The notes: a model not told the origin generated them from the sequence alone. 64,000 nucleotides of DNA from JAWLDA01 sp041686855 (GCA_041686855.1 JAWLDA010000002.1:186001-250000); one strand, 5' to 3'; counted from the first letter of the stretch, positions 1 through 10,238 are shown. Translations and numbers: made by a program.

Positions 1-1740
1 CGGCATTGCCACGGCCATGGCGCCGGGAATCACCATCTCCTTAAGTGCGGCCCCAGTGCTGATCTCCACGCAGCGTGCGTAGTCGGGGCGGCTTTTGCCC
101 TCCATGATCCCCGGAATCTCTTTGAACTGCCGGCGCACTTCAGCGATCATTTGGAACGCAGCGCGTCCCACGGCCTGCATGGTAAGGGCGCCGAACAAGA
201 ACGGCAGCATGCCACCAACGATCAGCCCGACGATCACCATCGGATCCAAGAGGTCGATTGCCGTGATGCCCGCTGCGGCCGAGTATGCTGAGAAGAGTGC
301 GAGGGCTGTGAGAGCGGCCGAACCGATCGCGAAACCTTTGGCCACGGCTGCCGTCGTGTTCCCGACCGAGTCGAGAGCGTCGGTTACTTGGCGCACTTTG
401 GGATCGAGTTCTGCCATCTCTGCAATACCGCCCGCATTGTCTGCAACCGGGCCGTATGCGTCGACCGCTACCGTAATCCCGGCTGTAGCCAACATTCCGA
501 CGGCCGAAAGAGCGATGCCGTAGAGGCCTGCCGTCGAATACCCGATCAGAATGCCGGCCCCGATCAAGACGATCGGCCACGCAGTGGAGAGCATTCCAAC
601 AGAGATACCGGAAATAATGTTCGTAGCCGTTCCTGTTACAGACGATTCGGCAATCCCTTTGACAGGTCCGTAGTCGGCCGACGTGTAGTACTCGGTCAAA
701 GCCCCGATCGCGAGTCCCACTGCGAGCCCTGCAGCGACCGCAAAGAAGACGCCGAGGCCCCCTTCGGGCAGGAGCGTGTTTGTGTAATAAAAGATACCGA
801 CAAGCGCTACGCCGGCGGCGCCGAACGTGCCAAACTTCAACGCAGAATGGGGGTTTTTGTTTGCGCCAGCCTTTACGAAAAAGGTGGCAATCACCGAAGC
901 CACGATCCCGACCGAAGCGATGACGAGCGGAAGACCGATGTATGGGAGGAAGTTCGCGCCGCTCGTCGCGGCCAGTGTCCCTCCAATAGCCATCGCAGCA
1001 ATGATCGAGCCTACGTACGACTCAAAGAGGTCGGCGCCCATGCCGGCGACATCACCCACGTTGTCACCGACATTGTCCGCAATGACGGCGGGGTTTCTGG
1101 GGTCGTCCTCCGGAATGCCCGCCTCCACCTTACCGACAAGGTCCGCACCCACGTCGGCTGCTTTGGTGTAAATGCCTCCGCCAACCCTGGCAAAGAGGGC
1201 GATCGAACTGGCGCCAAGACCGAACCCGGTAATAATATTAAAACTGTTGGTGTCACGAGCGTCCGCAAAGAGGTAAACAATAAGGCCAAGGCCGAGCAAG
1301 CCCAAGCCGACAACCGAAAGCCCCATGACGGCGCCCCCGGAGAACGCGGTGGATAGCGCCGGTGCGCTTCCCTGTTTGGCCGCATTCGCGGTCCGCACGT
1401 TGGCCATTGTGGCCGACTGCATCCCAAAGAAACCAGCCAAGGTCGAGGCGATCGCCCCCACCAAGAATGCAAGCGCCGTCTGAGGTTGCATCGTTGATGA
1501 ATCCGTGAGTGCACCAACGATCAAAATGATCGCGGCGAGCGCAATGACAAAGATCGAGAGGGTCCGGTACTCTCTTTTGAGAAAGGCCATTGCCCCTTCG
1601 TGAATCGCGTCAGCCAGTTCCACCATGCGCTTTGTACCCGCATCGGCGCTTTTTAGCCGCGCGAATATGTACGCAGCAAAGAGCAAAGCGACGATCCCTG
1701 CGCCCATCGCCGCTTGAGCTGCGGTAGCGGTAATATCCAT
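1..1740 (-). CDS. hppA: Membrane-bound cation-pumping pyrophosphatase, 3' part cut by window edge
   Basis: The reading frame runs from an ATG at 1740 to the window edge without a stop, giving 580 codons of a protein that is usually about 650-700 residues. It hydrolyses pyrophosphate to pump H+ or Na+ across the membrane. The sequence shows the catalytic region DVGADLVGKVEAGIPEDDP and the following DNVGDNVGDVAG (about 1040-1170), then GNTTAAVAKGF (about 340-370) and REFKEIPG-like residues near the end, all among many hydrophobic helices. The Ala after GNTTA is the residue that marks K+-dependent family members; K+-independent ones have Lys. Ion specificity (H+ or Na+) cannot be told. A GGGGG Shine-Dalgarno precedes the ATG. 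It follows secG by 33 bases and is probably cotranscribed with it. Confidence 0.95.
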   Translation of the reverse strand, partial: MDITATAAQAAMGAGIVALLFAAYIFARLKSADAGTKRMVELADAIHEGAMAFLKREYRTLSIFVIALAAIILIVGALTDSSTMQPQTALAFLVGAIASTLAGFFGMQSATMANVRTANAAKQGSAPALSTAFSGGAVMGLSVVGLGLLGLGLIVYLFADARDTNSFNIITGFGLGASSIALFARVGGGIYTKAADVGADLVGKVEAGIPEDDPRNPAVIADNVGDNVGDVAGMGADLFESYVGSIIAAMAIGGTLAATSGANFLPYIGLPLVIASVGIVASVIATFFVKAGANKNPHSALKFGTFGAAGVALVGIFYYTNTLLPEGGLGVFFAVAAGLAVGLAIGALTEYYTSADYGPVKGIAESSVTGTATNIISGISVGMLSTAWPIVLIGAGILIGYSTAGLYGIALSAVGMLATAGITVAVDAYGPVADNAGGIAEMAELDPKVRQVTDALDSVGNTTAAVAKGFAIGSAALTALALFSAYSAAAGITAIDLLDPMVIVGLIVGGMLPFLFGALTMQAVGRAAFQMIAEVRRQFKEIPGIMEGKSRPDYARCVEISTGAALKEMVIPGAMAVAMP

Positions 1741-1773
1741 TCAAGGTTCCCCCTCGAGCAACTGTAAGAGTCT

Positions 1774-1995
1774 TTAAACAACGACCGTTAGTGCAACCGA
1801 AAGAAGCATGAAAAGAACGGCGAAAACAGTCGTGGCCTGCTCGAGTGTGCGATCGATCCCGCGCGCCTTATCGAAGAACATTTGCTGTCCTCCGCCGATC
1901 GAGCCCATACCCTCGCCCTTGCTCCGTTGCAGCAACACTACGGCAATGAGTCCAAGTGACACAAGCAACTGTAAGATCAGGAGAAACGTCACCAA
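1774..1995 (-). CDS. secG: Preprotein translocase subunit SecG
   Basis: A 73-residue protein of the normal SecG length. It has two hydrophobic helices (about residues 3-22 and 53-73) separated by the conserved loop LLQRSKGEGMGSIGGG. SecG is the small membrane subunit of SecYEG and assists protein export. The start is either TTG at 1995 or GTG at 1992; the Shine-Dalgarno GGAGGTG lies upstream and fits either. It is the first gene behind the promoter at 2036-2064 and is followed by hppA, whereas in many Bacillota secG is followed by rnr and smpB. Confidence 0.93.
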   Translation of the reverse strand: MVTFLLILQLLVSLGLIAVVLLQRSKGEGMGSIGGGQQMFFDKARGIDRTLEQATTVFAVLFMLLSVALTVVV

Positions 1996-2035
1996 GCAGC
2001 CTCACCTCCCCCTATTTCCGTGCAAACACATCGGT

Positions 2036-2064
2036 ATTTTAACACAGGCGCGAAATGGTGACAA
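2036..2064 (-). promoter_or_regulatory. Sigma-A-type promoter of secG-hppA
   Basis: On the minus strand TTGTCA (2064-2059) is separated by exactly 17 bases from TAAAAT (2041-2036). The predicted transcript starts near 2029, about 35 bases before secG. This is a close match to the vegetative consensus, but no experimental support is available. Confidence 0.7.
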
Positions 2065-2085
2065 CATAAAAGAATCGCACAAAAT

Positions 2086-2115
2086 GAGGCGCCCACTATA
2101 AAACGAAGACGCCTC
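2086..2115 (-). terminator. Possible terminator after eno
   Basis: A perfect 6-bp inverted repeat, GAGGCG and CGCCTC, is separated by an 18-base spacer and followed on the minus strand by ATTTTG. It sits between the eno stop codon and the secG promoter, where the glycolytic operon should end. The stem is short and the T-run imperfect. A second weak candidate, AAAACC/GGTTTT, lies closer to the eno stop codon. Confidence 0.4.
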
Positions 2116-2176
2116 GCAATCTATCCGCATTCAATTGTTCAACCGACGTACAAAACCTGTTGGGGTTTTATGGTTT

Positions 2177-3463
2177 TCAACGCGAGCTCAGGTTGTAAAA
2201 GGCAGCCAGGCCCGGATATTTGGCGACGTCTGCCAACTCCTCCTCGATGCGCAGAAGTTGGTTGTACTTGGCCACACGATCGCTGCGAGACGGCGCTCCA
2301 GTCTTGATCTGGCCAGCATTGGTAGCCACCGCGATATCCGCGATGGTGACATCTTCGGTCTCACCGGAACGGTGGGAGATGATCGCGGTGTACCCCGCTT
2401 GTCTGGCCATCTCGACCGCGTCGAGCGTTTGGGTCAACGTGCCGATCTGATTCACCTTGACCAGGATGGCATTGCCGACGCCGGAACGAATCCCGCGCTC
2501 AAGTCTTTCGGTGTTGGTGACGAAAAGATCGTCCCCAACCAACTGCACCGAGTCGCCCAACGCCCGAGTCAGCTCGGCCCAATCTTCCCACTCGTCTTCG
2601 CTAAGAGGATCCTCGATCGAAATGATCGGATACTTAGAGACGAGCTCCCGGTAGAACTCAATCATTTCCGCTCCGGTGCGAGTCACTCCCTCGCCGCTAA
2701 AGTGGTACTTACCGTCGCGGAAGAGCTCTGTTGACGCGACATCCAATGCGAGTTTCACGTCCGTGCCTGCATTGTACCCGGCTCGTCCAATCGCCTCAAT
2801 GATCACATCGAGCGCCTCAGTGTTCGAACCCAGGTCCGGAGCGAAGCCCCCTTCGTCACCGACGCCGGTGCTCCGGCCCTTCTCGCTCAGCACCTTCTTG
2901 AGATTGTGGAAGATTTCGGCGCCCATACGCAAAGCATCTGTAAAACTTTTGGCCCCGACGGGCATCACCATAAACTCTTGGATGTCCACGTTGTTATCCG
3001 CATGCTCGCCGCCGTTGAGGATGTTCATCATCGGGACTGGAAGAGCCTTGGCGTTCACGCCACCGATGTACTGATAGAGCGAGAGTCCGAGCGAGTTAGC
3101 GGCAGCCTTAGCCACGGCCATGGAGACGCCCAGGATGGCGTTGGCCCCTAATTTTCCTTTGTTCGGAGTCCCGTCGAGCTCGATCATCAGATTGTCGATC
3201 CCGGGTTGATCAAGCGCCGAAAGTCCGACGAGTTCGGGCCCCAAGACGTCGTTGACGTTCATGACCGCCTTGTGTACGCTCTTGCCAAGGTACTGGGCCT
3301 CGTCACCGTCACGCAACTCAACCGCTTCGAAGGCACCGGTCGACGCACCGGACGGGACCGCAGCCCGCCCCTCGGCTCCATCCTCCAATATCACGTCCAC
3401 CTCCACAGTGGGATTGCCGCGCGAGTCGAGCACTTGCCGTGCAGATACATGCTCTATGTACAT
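2177..3463 (-). CDS. eno: Enolase
   Basis: This 428-residue protein has the usual enolase length and interconverts 2-phosphoglycerate and phosphoenolpyruvate in glycolysis. Visible features are the N-terminal ARQVLDSRGNPTVEVDV, the GGEHADNNVDIQEFM segment, the metal ligands in SIEDPLSEDEW and VGDDLFVTN, the catalytic Lys region LVKVNQIGTLT and the ISHRSGETED loop. The ATG at 3463 has a GAGG Shine-Dalgarno at good spacing. It is the last gene of cggR-gap-pgk-tpiA-gpmI-eno, 45 bases after gpmI, and is expected to be under CggR control with the rest of the operon. Confidence 0.98.
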   Translation of the reverse strand: MYIEHVSARQVLDSRGNPTVEVDVILEDGAEGRAAVPSGASTGAFEAVELRDGDEAQYLGKSVHKAVMNVNDVLGPELVGLSALDQPGIDNLMIELDGTPNKGKLGANAILGVSMAVAKAAANSLGLSLYQYIGGVNAKALPVPMMNILNGGEHADNNVDIQEFMVMPVGAKSFTDALRMGAEIFHNLKKVLSEKGRSTGVGDEGGFAPDLGSNTEALDVIIEAIGRAGYNAGTDVKLALDVASTELFRDGKYHFSGEGVTRTGAEMIEFYRELVSKYPIISIEDPLSEDEWEDWAELTRALGDSVQLVGDDLFVTNTERLERGIRSGVGNAILVKVNQIGTLTQTLDAVEMARQAGYTAIISHRSGETEDVTIADIAVATNAGQIKTGAPSRSDRVAKYNQLLRIEEELADVAKYPGLAAFYNLSSR

Positions 3464-3508
3464 GCTTTTCGCCTCTTTCTAGGATCAAGGTATCAGGATT
3501 ATCCAGTC

Positions 3509-5056
3509 CTACCCGTTCCGTCGTATCAAAGATCGGCCATCCATCTCCTTGGGTTTCGCCACTCCGAGCAGTTCCAGCAGTGTCGGAGCCAAGTCCGCCA
3601 GCCGTCCGTCAGACAACTGCAACGTCTTGTCGGCAGAGATGAGAATACATGGCACGGGATGGAGGGTGTGGAACGTATGGGGCCCTCCCGTCGCCTCGTC
3701 AATCATTTGATCGGCATTACCGTGGTCAGCGGTGACCAGCGCCGATCCGCCCCGAGCGTGCACAGCGTCGACGACCCGCTTCACACACGTGTCGACCGTC
3801 TCTACCGCCCTAACTGCTGCGTCAAAATCTCCGGTGTGGCCCACCATGTCACAGTTGGCAAAATTGACTACCAAGAATTGAAACTCGTCCTCGGCCAATC
3901 CATCCAAGGCTGCCTGTGCCACTTCGTCCGCGCTCATCTCCGGCTGAAGATCGTACGTCGCCACCTTGGGTGAAGGGATCAGACGCCTTACTTCACCGGG
4001 GAACGGCTCCTCGAGCCCACCATTAAAGAAGAATGTGACATGGGCATACTTTTCTGTCTCGGCAACGCGCAGCTGTTTCCAGCCCTGGGCCGCGACCACC
4101 TCACCCAGGATGTTGCGCATATCTTGCGCAGCAAAGGCGAACGGTACGTCAAGAGTCGGATCGTATTGGGTCATACTCGTCACGTGCACTTTAGGGGTGT
4201 CACTCCCGCGGTCGAACTCCTCAAATGAATCCTCAATGAGGGCTCGCACGATCTGACGAGCGCGATCCGCCCGGAAATTGGCGAAAAGAATTGTCGCGCC
4301 GTCCTTCAGGGGCGCCACAGGACGGCCACTTTCGTCCACGATCACGGTAGGGCTAACGAACTCATCGGACTCGCCGCGATCGTACGCGTCAGCCATGGCT
4401 GCAGCTGCGCTCGGTGCATGCTCTCCAATCGCACGCACTATCGCTCGGTACGCTCTTTGCGTGCGGTCCCAGCGGCGATCCCGATCCATGGCAAAGTAAC
4501 GTCCGCTCACCGTGGCCACCTTCGCTTGGGGAGGCAAGGAGTGCTCGAACGCACTTAATTGCTCGAGCCCGCTCTTGGGTGGCACATCCCGACCGTCTGT
4601 GAACGCGTGGATGTAAACCTGCTCAATTCCCCGATCGATCGCCAACTTGATCAGCGCCTCAACGATGCGCATGTGGCCGTGCACACCTCCAGGTGAAAGC
4701 AGCCCCATGATGTGCACCGGGGTGCCCCGCTCTTTGGCGCCGTCGACTGCATCAATCAGCGCCTTATTCTCAAAGAACGAGCCGTCGTCGATCGAATCAA
4801 GGATCCTCAAGACATACTGCTTCACGACGCGCCCTGCGCCAATGTTCAGATGGCCGACGTTTGAGTCGCCCATCTGGCCCTCCATCAGTCCAACATCTCG
4901 CCCCCCGGCGCCGAGCCGACTCCACGGATACGTCTCCATGTAGGTGTCCAAGTTGGGCGTGCGGGCCGCCTTGACGGCGTTTCCTTTATCGGACGGGTTG
5001 AGCGCCAGGCCGTCCATAATGATCAGCGCCACAGGCGCTGGTGTGGATGCCATCAT
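3509..5056 (-). CDS. gpmI: Cofactor-independent phosphoglycerate mutase
   Basis: It interconverts 3- and 2-phosphoglycerate through a metal-dependent phosphoserine mechanism and belongs to the alkaline phosphatase superfamily. Near the N-terminus are ALIIMDGLALNP and GQMGDSNVGHLNIGAGR; the Ser in GDSNVGH is the phosphorylated residue. The metal-binding ADHGNADQMID is near the C-terminus. An upstream in-frame GTG exists at 5089, but the Shine-Dalgarno GAGGAGGT lies just before ATG-ATG at 5056 and 5053, so I set the start there. This gives about 515 residues, the normal family length, and leaves 26 bases after tpiA. Confidence 0.97.
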   Translation of the reverse strand: MMASTPAPVALIIMDGLALNPSDKGNAVKAARTPNLDTYMETYPWSRLGAGGRDVGLMEGQMGDSNVGHLNIGAGRVVKQYVLRILDSIDDGSFFENKALIDAVDGAKERGTPVHIMGLLSPGGVHGHMRIVEALIKLAIDRGIEQVYIHAFTDGRDVPPKSGLEQLSAFEHSLPPQAKVATVSGRYFAMDRDRRWDRTQRAYRAIVRAIGEHAPSAAAAMADAYDRGESDEFVSPTVIVDESGRPVAPLKDGATILFANFRADRARQIVRALIEDSFEEFDRGSDTPKVHVTSMTQYDPTLDVPFAFAAQDMRNILGEVVAAQGWKQLRVAETEKYAHVTFFFNGGLEEPFPGEVRRLIPSPKVATYDLQPEMSADEVAQAALDGLAEDEFQFLVVNFANCDMVGHTGDFDAAVRAVETVDTCVKRVVDAVHARGGSALVTADHGNADQMIDEATGGPHTFHTLHPVPCILISADKTLQLSDGRLADLAPTLLELLGVAKPKEMDGRSLIRRNG

Positions 5057-5082
5057 CGTGACCTCCTCTCCCAAGTCGTTCG

Positions 5083-5850
5083 TCACCACACAAGTTGCTC
5101 AAACTTCACGATCTGAGCAAACGACGACGCGTCGAGACTGGCGCCGCCGACCAAGGCCCCGTCAATGCCGTCCTCACGCATGAATCCGGCAATATTATCA
5201 GGCTTCACGCTCCCGCCGTATTGAATGCGTACCCCGTCGCCGACAGAGTCGCCCAGACAGGCGCACACTTCGTCGCGGATGACGGCGATCACGCGCTTCG
5301 CCTCAGCGCTGGTCGCTGTCTCTCCCGTGCCAATCGCCCAGATCGGTTCGTAGGCGATCACCAGGCGGGCTGGATCGTCAAGCTCGAGCCCGTCGCAAAT
5401 GGCTCGGGTCTCGGCACGAACGACAGCTTCTGTCTTTTCGTCGCGCCGCTGGTCTAAGCTCTCACCGACGCAAGCGATGACGCTCATCCCTTTGCCCAAG
5501 AGTGCATCCACTTTGCGGCGAACGTCCTCGTCACTCTCTCCGAAGTGCTCCCGCCGTTCGGAATGACCGACGATCGCATACGCACAGGAGAGGTCTTTGA
5601 GCATCCCGGGCGATACTTCCCCAGTGAACGCCCCTTCGTCGGCCCAGTGTACGTCTTGAGCGCCGAGGTGGATCCCGGAGCCTTTAAGCACTTCACCAAC
5701 GGCCTGCAGCGCCGTAAACGGCGGGCAGACCACCACTTCGACACTGCGAACGTCATCGGAGACCAACACTTTAAGTTGTTTGGCCAACCGCACCGCTTCC
5801 GCCGTCGTCTTGTTCATCTTCCAGTTCCCTGCCATGATCGGCTTGCGCAC
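5083..5850 (-). CDS. tpiA: Triosephosphate isomerase
   Basis: A 255-residue TIM-barrel enzyme that interconverts dihydroxyacetone phosphate and glyceraldehyde 3-phosphate. Diagnostic sequences are MAGNWKMNKT at the N-terminus (substrate-binding Asn and Lys), the catalytic His in VGHSERRE, the catalytic Glu in AYEPIWAIGTG with the flexible loop behind it, and the phosphate-binding IQYGGSV. The start is GTG, preceded by a G-rich Shine-Dalgarno. It lies between pgk and gpmI in the glycolytic operon, with 13 bases after pgk. Confidence 0.98.
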   Translation of the reverse strand: MRKPIMAGNWKMNKTTAEAVRLAKQLKVLVSDDVRSVEVVVCPPFTALQAVGEVLKGSGIHLGAQDVHWADEGAFTGEVSPGMLKDLSCAYAIVGHSERREHFGESDEDVRRKVDALLGKGMSVIACVGESLDQRRDEKTEAVVRAETRAICDGLELDDPARLVIAYEPIWAIGTGETATSAEAKRVIAVIRDEVCACLGDSVGDGVRIQYGGSVKPDNIAGFMREDGIDGALVGGASLDASSFAQIVKFEQLVW

Positions 5851-5863
5851 GCCCAGGTCCCCC

Positions 5864-7045
5864 TTACTCTTTATCCAATAGCGCTGAGACTCCGGGAAGC
5901 TCTTTCCCTTCCAAAAACTCTAAGCTGGCGCCGCCGCCCGTCGATATATGCGTCATCTGATCGGCGAGTCCAAATTGTGTCACTGCGGCAGCAGAGTCCC
6001 CTCCGCCAATGATGGTGCGTCCCTCAGAGGCTGCCATCGCCTCCGCCACCGCCCGAGTGCCTGCAGCAAACGGGGGCATCTCAAAGACGCCCATCGGTCC
6101 GTTCCAAAGGATCGTGCGAGCCCTTGCAATCAGAGCCGCGATCCGCACTCGTGACTGCGGCCCGATGTCCACCCCTTCCCAATCGGAAGGAATTGCGTCA
6201 GCAGCGACGCACTGCGTGTTCGCCTCCGGGCTGAAATCATCGGCAACGACGACGTCCGTAGGCAGCACGATCTTCCCGGAGCCTCGATCCTCTTTAAGAA
6301 GAGAGCCTGCAAACGAAATACGCTCTTTGTCGAGGAGCGAGCGACCGATCTCGTAACCCTGGCTCTTGAGGAATGTGTAGGACATGCCCCCGCCAATGAC
6401 CAGGGTGTCAACCTTTGAAAGCAGGTTGTCGATCACTCTGATTTTGTCCGCAACCTTGGCGCCACCCAGAATCGCCACGAATGGGCGCTCCGGCGATTCG
6501 AGCACCCCACTAAGCACTTCCAACTCCCTGTCCAGCAAAAGACCGGCGACCGCGGGCAGATAGCGGGCGACACCCTCTGTGCTCGCATGGGCTCGGTGAG
6601 CGGCCCCGAATGCGTCATTTACGAAGACGTCAGCCAGCCCTGCGAGCGCCCTCGCAAACTCCGGATCGTTTGCCTCCTCTTCGGCATGAAAACGGAGGTT
6701 CTCCAAGAGAAGGATTTCACCGGGCTGGAGTGCCTCAGCCGCTTGGAGAGCGACATCTCCGACGCATTCGTCTACTTTGGTGACGCGGCGACCGATCAGC
6801 TCCTCCAGGCGGGCGGCGACCGGATCCAAGCGCAGCTCTTCCACAATCTTCCCCTTGGGGCGCCCCAAGTGAGAGGCGAGGATGATGGCTGCGCCTTGGT
6901 CCAGGAGGTAGCGCAGGGTGTCGAGGGAGGCTCGAACTCGGGTGTCGTCAGTGATCACTCGCCCGTCGAGCGGCACGTTGTAATCGACCCTCACCAGGAC
7001 GCGCTTGTGGCGCACCTCAATGTCGCGTACACTCTGCTTGCGCAT
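5864..7045 (-). CDS. pgk: Phosphoglycerate kinase
   Basis: A 393-residue enzyme that transfers phosphate between 1,3-bisphosphoglycerate and ADP. The N-terminal domain has RVLVRVDYNVPLDG and ASHLGRPKG, and the middle has the NDAFGAAHRAHAS segment. The nucleotide-binding C-terminal domain contains VAILGGAKVADKI, WNGPMGVFE and IIGGGDSAAAV. The ATG is only 3 bases beyond the gap stop codon, which indicates tight cotranscription. Length and motifs are normal, with no sign of a fusion to triosephosphate isomerase, which occurs in some bacteria. Confidence 0.98.
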   Translation of the reverse strand: MRKQSVRDIEVRHKRVLVRVDYNVPLDGRVITDDTRVRASLDTLRYLLDQGAAIILASHLGRPKGKIVEELRLDPVAARLEELIGRRVTKVDECVGDVALQAAEALQPGEILLLENLRFHAEEEANDPEFARALAGLADVFVNDAFGAAHRAHASTEGVARYLPAVAGLLLDRELEVLSGVLESPERPFVAILGGAKVADKIRVIDNLLSKVDTLVIGGGMSYTFLKSQGYEIGRSLLDKERISFAGSLLKEDRGSGKIVLPTDVVVADDFSPEANTQCVAADAIPSDWEGVDIGPQSRVRIAALIARARTILWNGPMGVFEMPPFAAGTRAVAEAMAASEGRTIIGGGDSAAAVTQFGLADQMTHISTGGGASLEFLEGKELPGVSALLDKE

Positions 7046-7048
7046 CGA

Positions 7049-8056
<1,008 letters not shown>

Positions 8057-8071
8057 TCTATTACTCCTCCT

Positions 8072-9136
8072 TTATTGTCGATCGACACGTGGACCGTCCG
8101 TTTCGGCGTCGGTTGACTCCAAACGCCGCAACATCTCACGCGCCGCCCCTTCATCCGTGATGTACACATCTTGGTGCTGGGTCGATAAGACCGCCAGCGC
8201 CGCTTCAGCTTTCGAACCTCCACCGCCGACTGCGACGACGAGTTCCACTCGTTCCAGATCTTCAAAGCGCATCCCAACACTGCTCGACGTAAATACGATG
8301 CGGCTTTTGCGATCAAAATAGTATCCAAATGCTTCGCCGACAGCCTCTCGTTCGGCCAGGAGGGCGACGTACTCGGGCGCCAAGCCGCGGCGACGGGCCA
8401 TCTCCTCTGCCGTGCCGATCCCATGTAAGACGACCCGAGCTGAGCGGATCAACTCAATCAGCTCTTTAATCTTTGGCTCGGCGGAGAGGCTCTCAATCAC
8501 CTCTTGGCTCAAGTCGTCCGGCACGTGCAGCAGTCGGTGCGACCCACCCATGCGCAGGGCAAACGCGGCCGCAACCGTATTCGCTTGGAGCTCCACGTCT
8601 TCACCCAGACCCCCGCGGGCCGGGACGACGAGAACGTCTCGTGTCAGATGAGCGATCGGGAGACTGTGTGCTACTTGAGCCAGGGTTGTCCCTCCGGTCA
8701 CCGCCAGTACGTCTCCGTTTTCGAGCACCGAGTCGAGGAATTCGGCCGTCGCGAGCGCCACCTCTTTCTTGACCGTCTCGTCAGAGTCGGCGTCGCCAGG
8801 AACAACAATCACCCGCCGCAAATTCAACCGCTTTGCCAACTCTTCCTCGAGGAATGAGAGGCCGTGCAATTCGCGGATGATCTCCTTTAAATCGTCGAGC
8901 ACCTGCTCGCCCGCCTGCGACACCATCATGCCGGCCGCATCGGAACCGAGGAGTCCGGCATCCCGCAGGAAGTCGATCTCTTTGCGCACCATGCGTTCCG
9001 GCCAACCAAGGCGCGCCGCCAGAGCCCGGCGCCCAATCGGTTGCGTAAATACCACGCTCTGCAAGACTGTGTGACGACGCTCGACCAGATCGCTAATCTC
9101 TGGTGCAATCTTTCGCAAAACGGCTAACTGCTTCAT
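8072..9136 (-). CDS. cggR: Central glycolytic genes regulator
   Basis: A 354-residue SorC/DeoR-family repressor. An N-terminal helix-turn-helix (about residues 28-62, with PIGRRALAARLGWPERMVRK) is followed by a sugar-phosphate-binding domain (about 90-345) with VTGGTTLAQVA and VGGGGSKAEAA. In Bacillus subtilis CggR represses the gap operon and fructose 1,6-bisphosphate relieves it. The position directly upstream of gap supports the same role here. Start choice is odd: the strong AGGAGG lies 16 bases before the ATG at 9136, and the ATG just after it opens an 18-codon frame in another phase that overlaps the cggR start. Confidence 0.95.
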   Translation of the reverse strand: MKQLAVLRKIAPEISDLVERRHTVLQSVVFTQPIGRRALAARLGWPERMVRKEIDFLRDAGLLGSDAAGMMVSQAGEQVLDDLKEIIRELHGLSFLEEELAKRLNLRRVIVVPGDADSDETVKKEVALATAEFLDSVLENGDVLAVTGGTTLAQVAHSLPIAHLTRDVLVVPARGGLGEDVELQANTVAAAFALRMGGSHRLLHVPDDLSQEVIESLSAEPKIKELIELIRSARVVLHGIGTAEEMARRRGLAPEYVALLAEREAVGEAFGYYFDRKSRIVFTSSSVGMRFEDLERVELVVAVGGGGSKAEAALAVLSTQHQDVYITDEGAAREMLRRLESTDAETDGPRVDRQ

Positions 9137-9167
9137 ACTGATGAGTCATTGCCTCCTGCACCGTGAA

Positions 9168-9219
9168 ACGGGACAAAACCCATCCCAGCCATTCCGATTA
9201 CGTCCCTGACGGGACAAAA
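9168..9219. promoter_or_regulatory. Candidate CggR operator region
   Basis: The 11-mer ACGGGACAAAA occurs twice, at 9168-9178 and 9209-9219, with starts 41 bases apart. The second copy is part of the inverted repeat GTCCC-TGAC-GGGAC (9202-9215). The known B. subtilis CggR operator is built from repeated CGGGAC and TGTC elements, so these repeats upstream of cggR are good operator candidates. I could not find a convincing promoter pair in the same interval, 9137-9293. Confidence 0.5.
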
Positions 9220-9293
9220 AAGAGAGCCGGCCCGTAAGAGCGAGGAGGCCCGCACACTATTGCAAGTTTCCCCCACCACATCGGCAAATCCTT

Positions 9294-10238
9294 CTAGGAT
9301 TCTACCTGCCCTTTTTGCGCCCGTCGCAACGAATCCGCCAGACGCATAAGGCGGCGCATGCGATAACTTACGCTAGACTTACTCACTTTGGGATTCATCG
9401 ACTCTCCCAATTCGCGCAGCGATGCGTAGGGAAACTCCTGCCTTGCTCTAGCCAGCGTTCCAAGAGGCGGCGGCAAGGTGGACAGGCCTTGCGTCTCATC
9501 GATAAGACGAATTGCATCGAGTTGGCTGAGGGCGGCGTTCACCGTCTTGTCGACATTGGCCGTCTCACAGTTGACCAAGCGGTTGACACGATTGCGCATG
9601 CCCTTAACGATGCGAACGTTCTCCAACTCCAATAGTGCCTGGTGTGCGCCCATCAGGCTCAACACGTCGACGATGCTCTCACTCTCCTTAAGATAAACGA
9701 GGTAAGCACCCTTGCGTCGGCTTACTCGGCCCTCTTGTCCTAGACTCTCCAAACAGGCGGTCAACGACTCGGCTGCAGCAAGGTCGTCCACCGCGATTTC
9801 AAAGTGATAATCCCTGGACGGCGCCGAGACGGAGCCTCGCCCTAAGAAGGCCCCACGCAGAAAGGCGCGCCGACAGCAGCGGCGTTGCGGCGCCAAGGTT
9901 CCCCGCCGGTCGATTGCGACCGGCGCACGCAATGCAGTGGCGAGCTCATCTTTTGCGGCCGCCACTTCGACAACGAAGGCGCGCCGACGCGGCGTAGCAT
10001 CGTTCTTGTGGATGAGTACCTTAGCACGAGGAAGGAGTCGTTTGACAAGATTGTACACCTTGCGGGCGAGCGCCGGATGTCCGAGGTTCACCCGAAAGAG
10101 ATCATCTGAAGCCGGCTCGCGACCTGACACAGGGACGCCGAGGACCATCAGGAGTGACGCCAGCTCTGCTGCGGCGCAGCACTCCCTCGACGGCACCAGG
10201 CGAGCCAACTCCAATCGGGTCTCGGTGGAGAAGGTCAT
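9294..10238 (-). CDS. whiA: Sporulation/cell-division regulator WhiA
   Basis: WhiA is a DNA-binding protein with a degenerate LAGLIDADG homing-endonuclease-like N-terminal part and a C-terminal helix-turn-helix. It acts in sporulation of actinomycetes and in division in Bacillus. Here the core region around CCRRAFLRGAFLGRGSVS and the C-terminal segment LRELGESMNPKVSKSSVSYR are visible. An in-frame upstream start exists at 10283, but the family begins M-S/T-F-S-x-E-T and the ATG at 10238 overlaps the yvcK stop as ATGA, so I place the start there (314 residues). It completes the conserved rapZ-yvcK-whiA order. Confidence 0.95.
   Translation of the reverse strand: MTFSTETRLELARLVPSRECCAAAELASLLMVLGVPVSGREPASDDLFRVNLGHPALARKVYNLVKRLLPRAKVLIHKNDATPRRRAFVVEVAAAKDELATALRAPVAIDRRGTLAPQRRCCRRAFLRGAFLGRGSVSAPSRDYHFEIAVDDLAAAESLTACLESLGQEGRVSRRKGAYLVYLKESESIVDVLSLMGAHQALLELENVRIVKGMRNRVNRLVNCETANVDKTVNAALSQLDAIRLIDETQGLSTLPPPLGTLARARQEFPYASLRELGESMNPKVSKSSVSYRMRRLMRLADSLRRAQKGQVES

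Noticed and set aside
388..1356. Long plus-strand open frame opposite hppA
   Set aside because: It lies entirely antisense to a clear pyrophosphatase, has no recognisable motif and is rich in Arg/Gly/Ser, as expected of a shadow frame in GC-rich DNA.
3206..3973. 255-codon plus-strand open frame across eno and gpmI
   Set aside because: Both underlying minus-strand genes are certain, and the frame has no coding signature of its own.
9220..9290. Possible terminator between whiA and cggR
   Set aside because: The GGCC/GGCC pairing before TTTTTT is only 4 bp and is interrupted by mismatches, so I could not support it.
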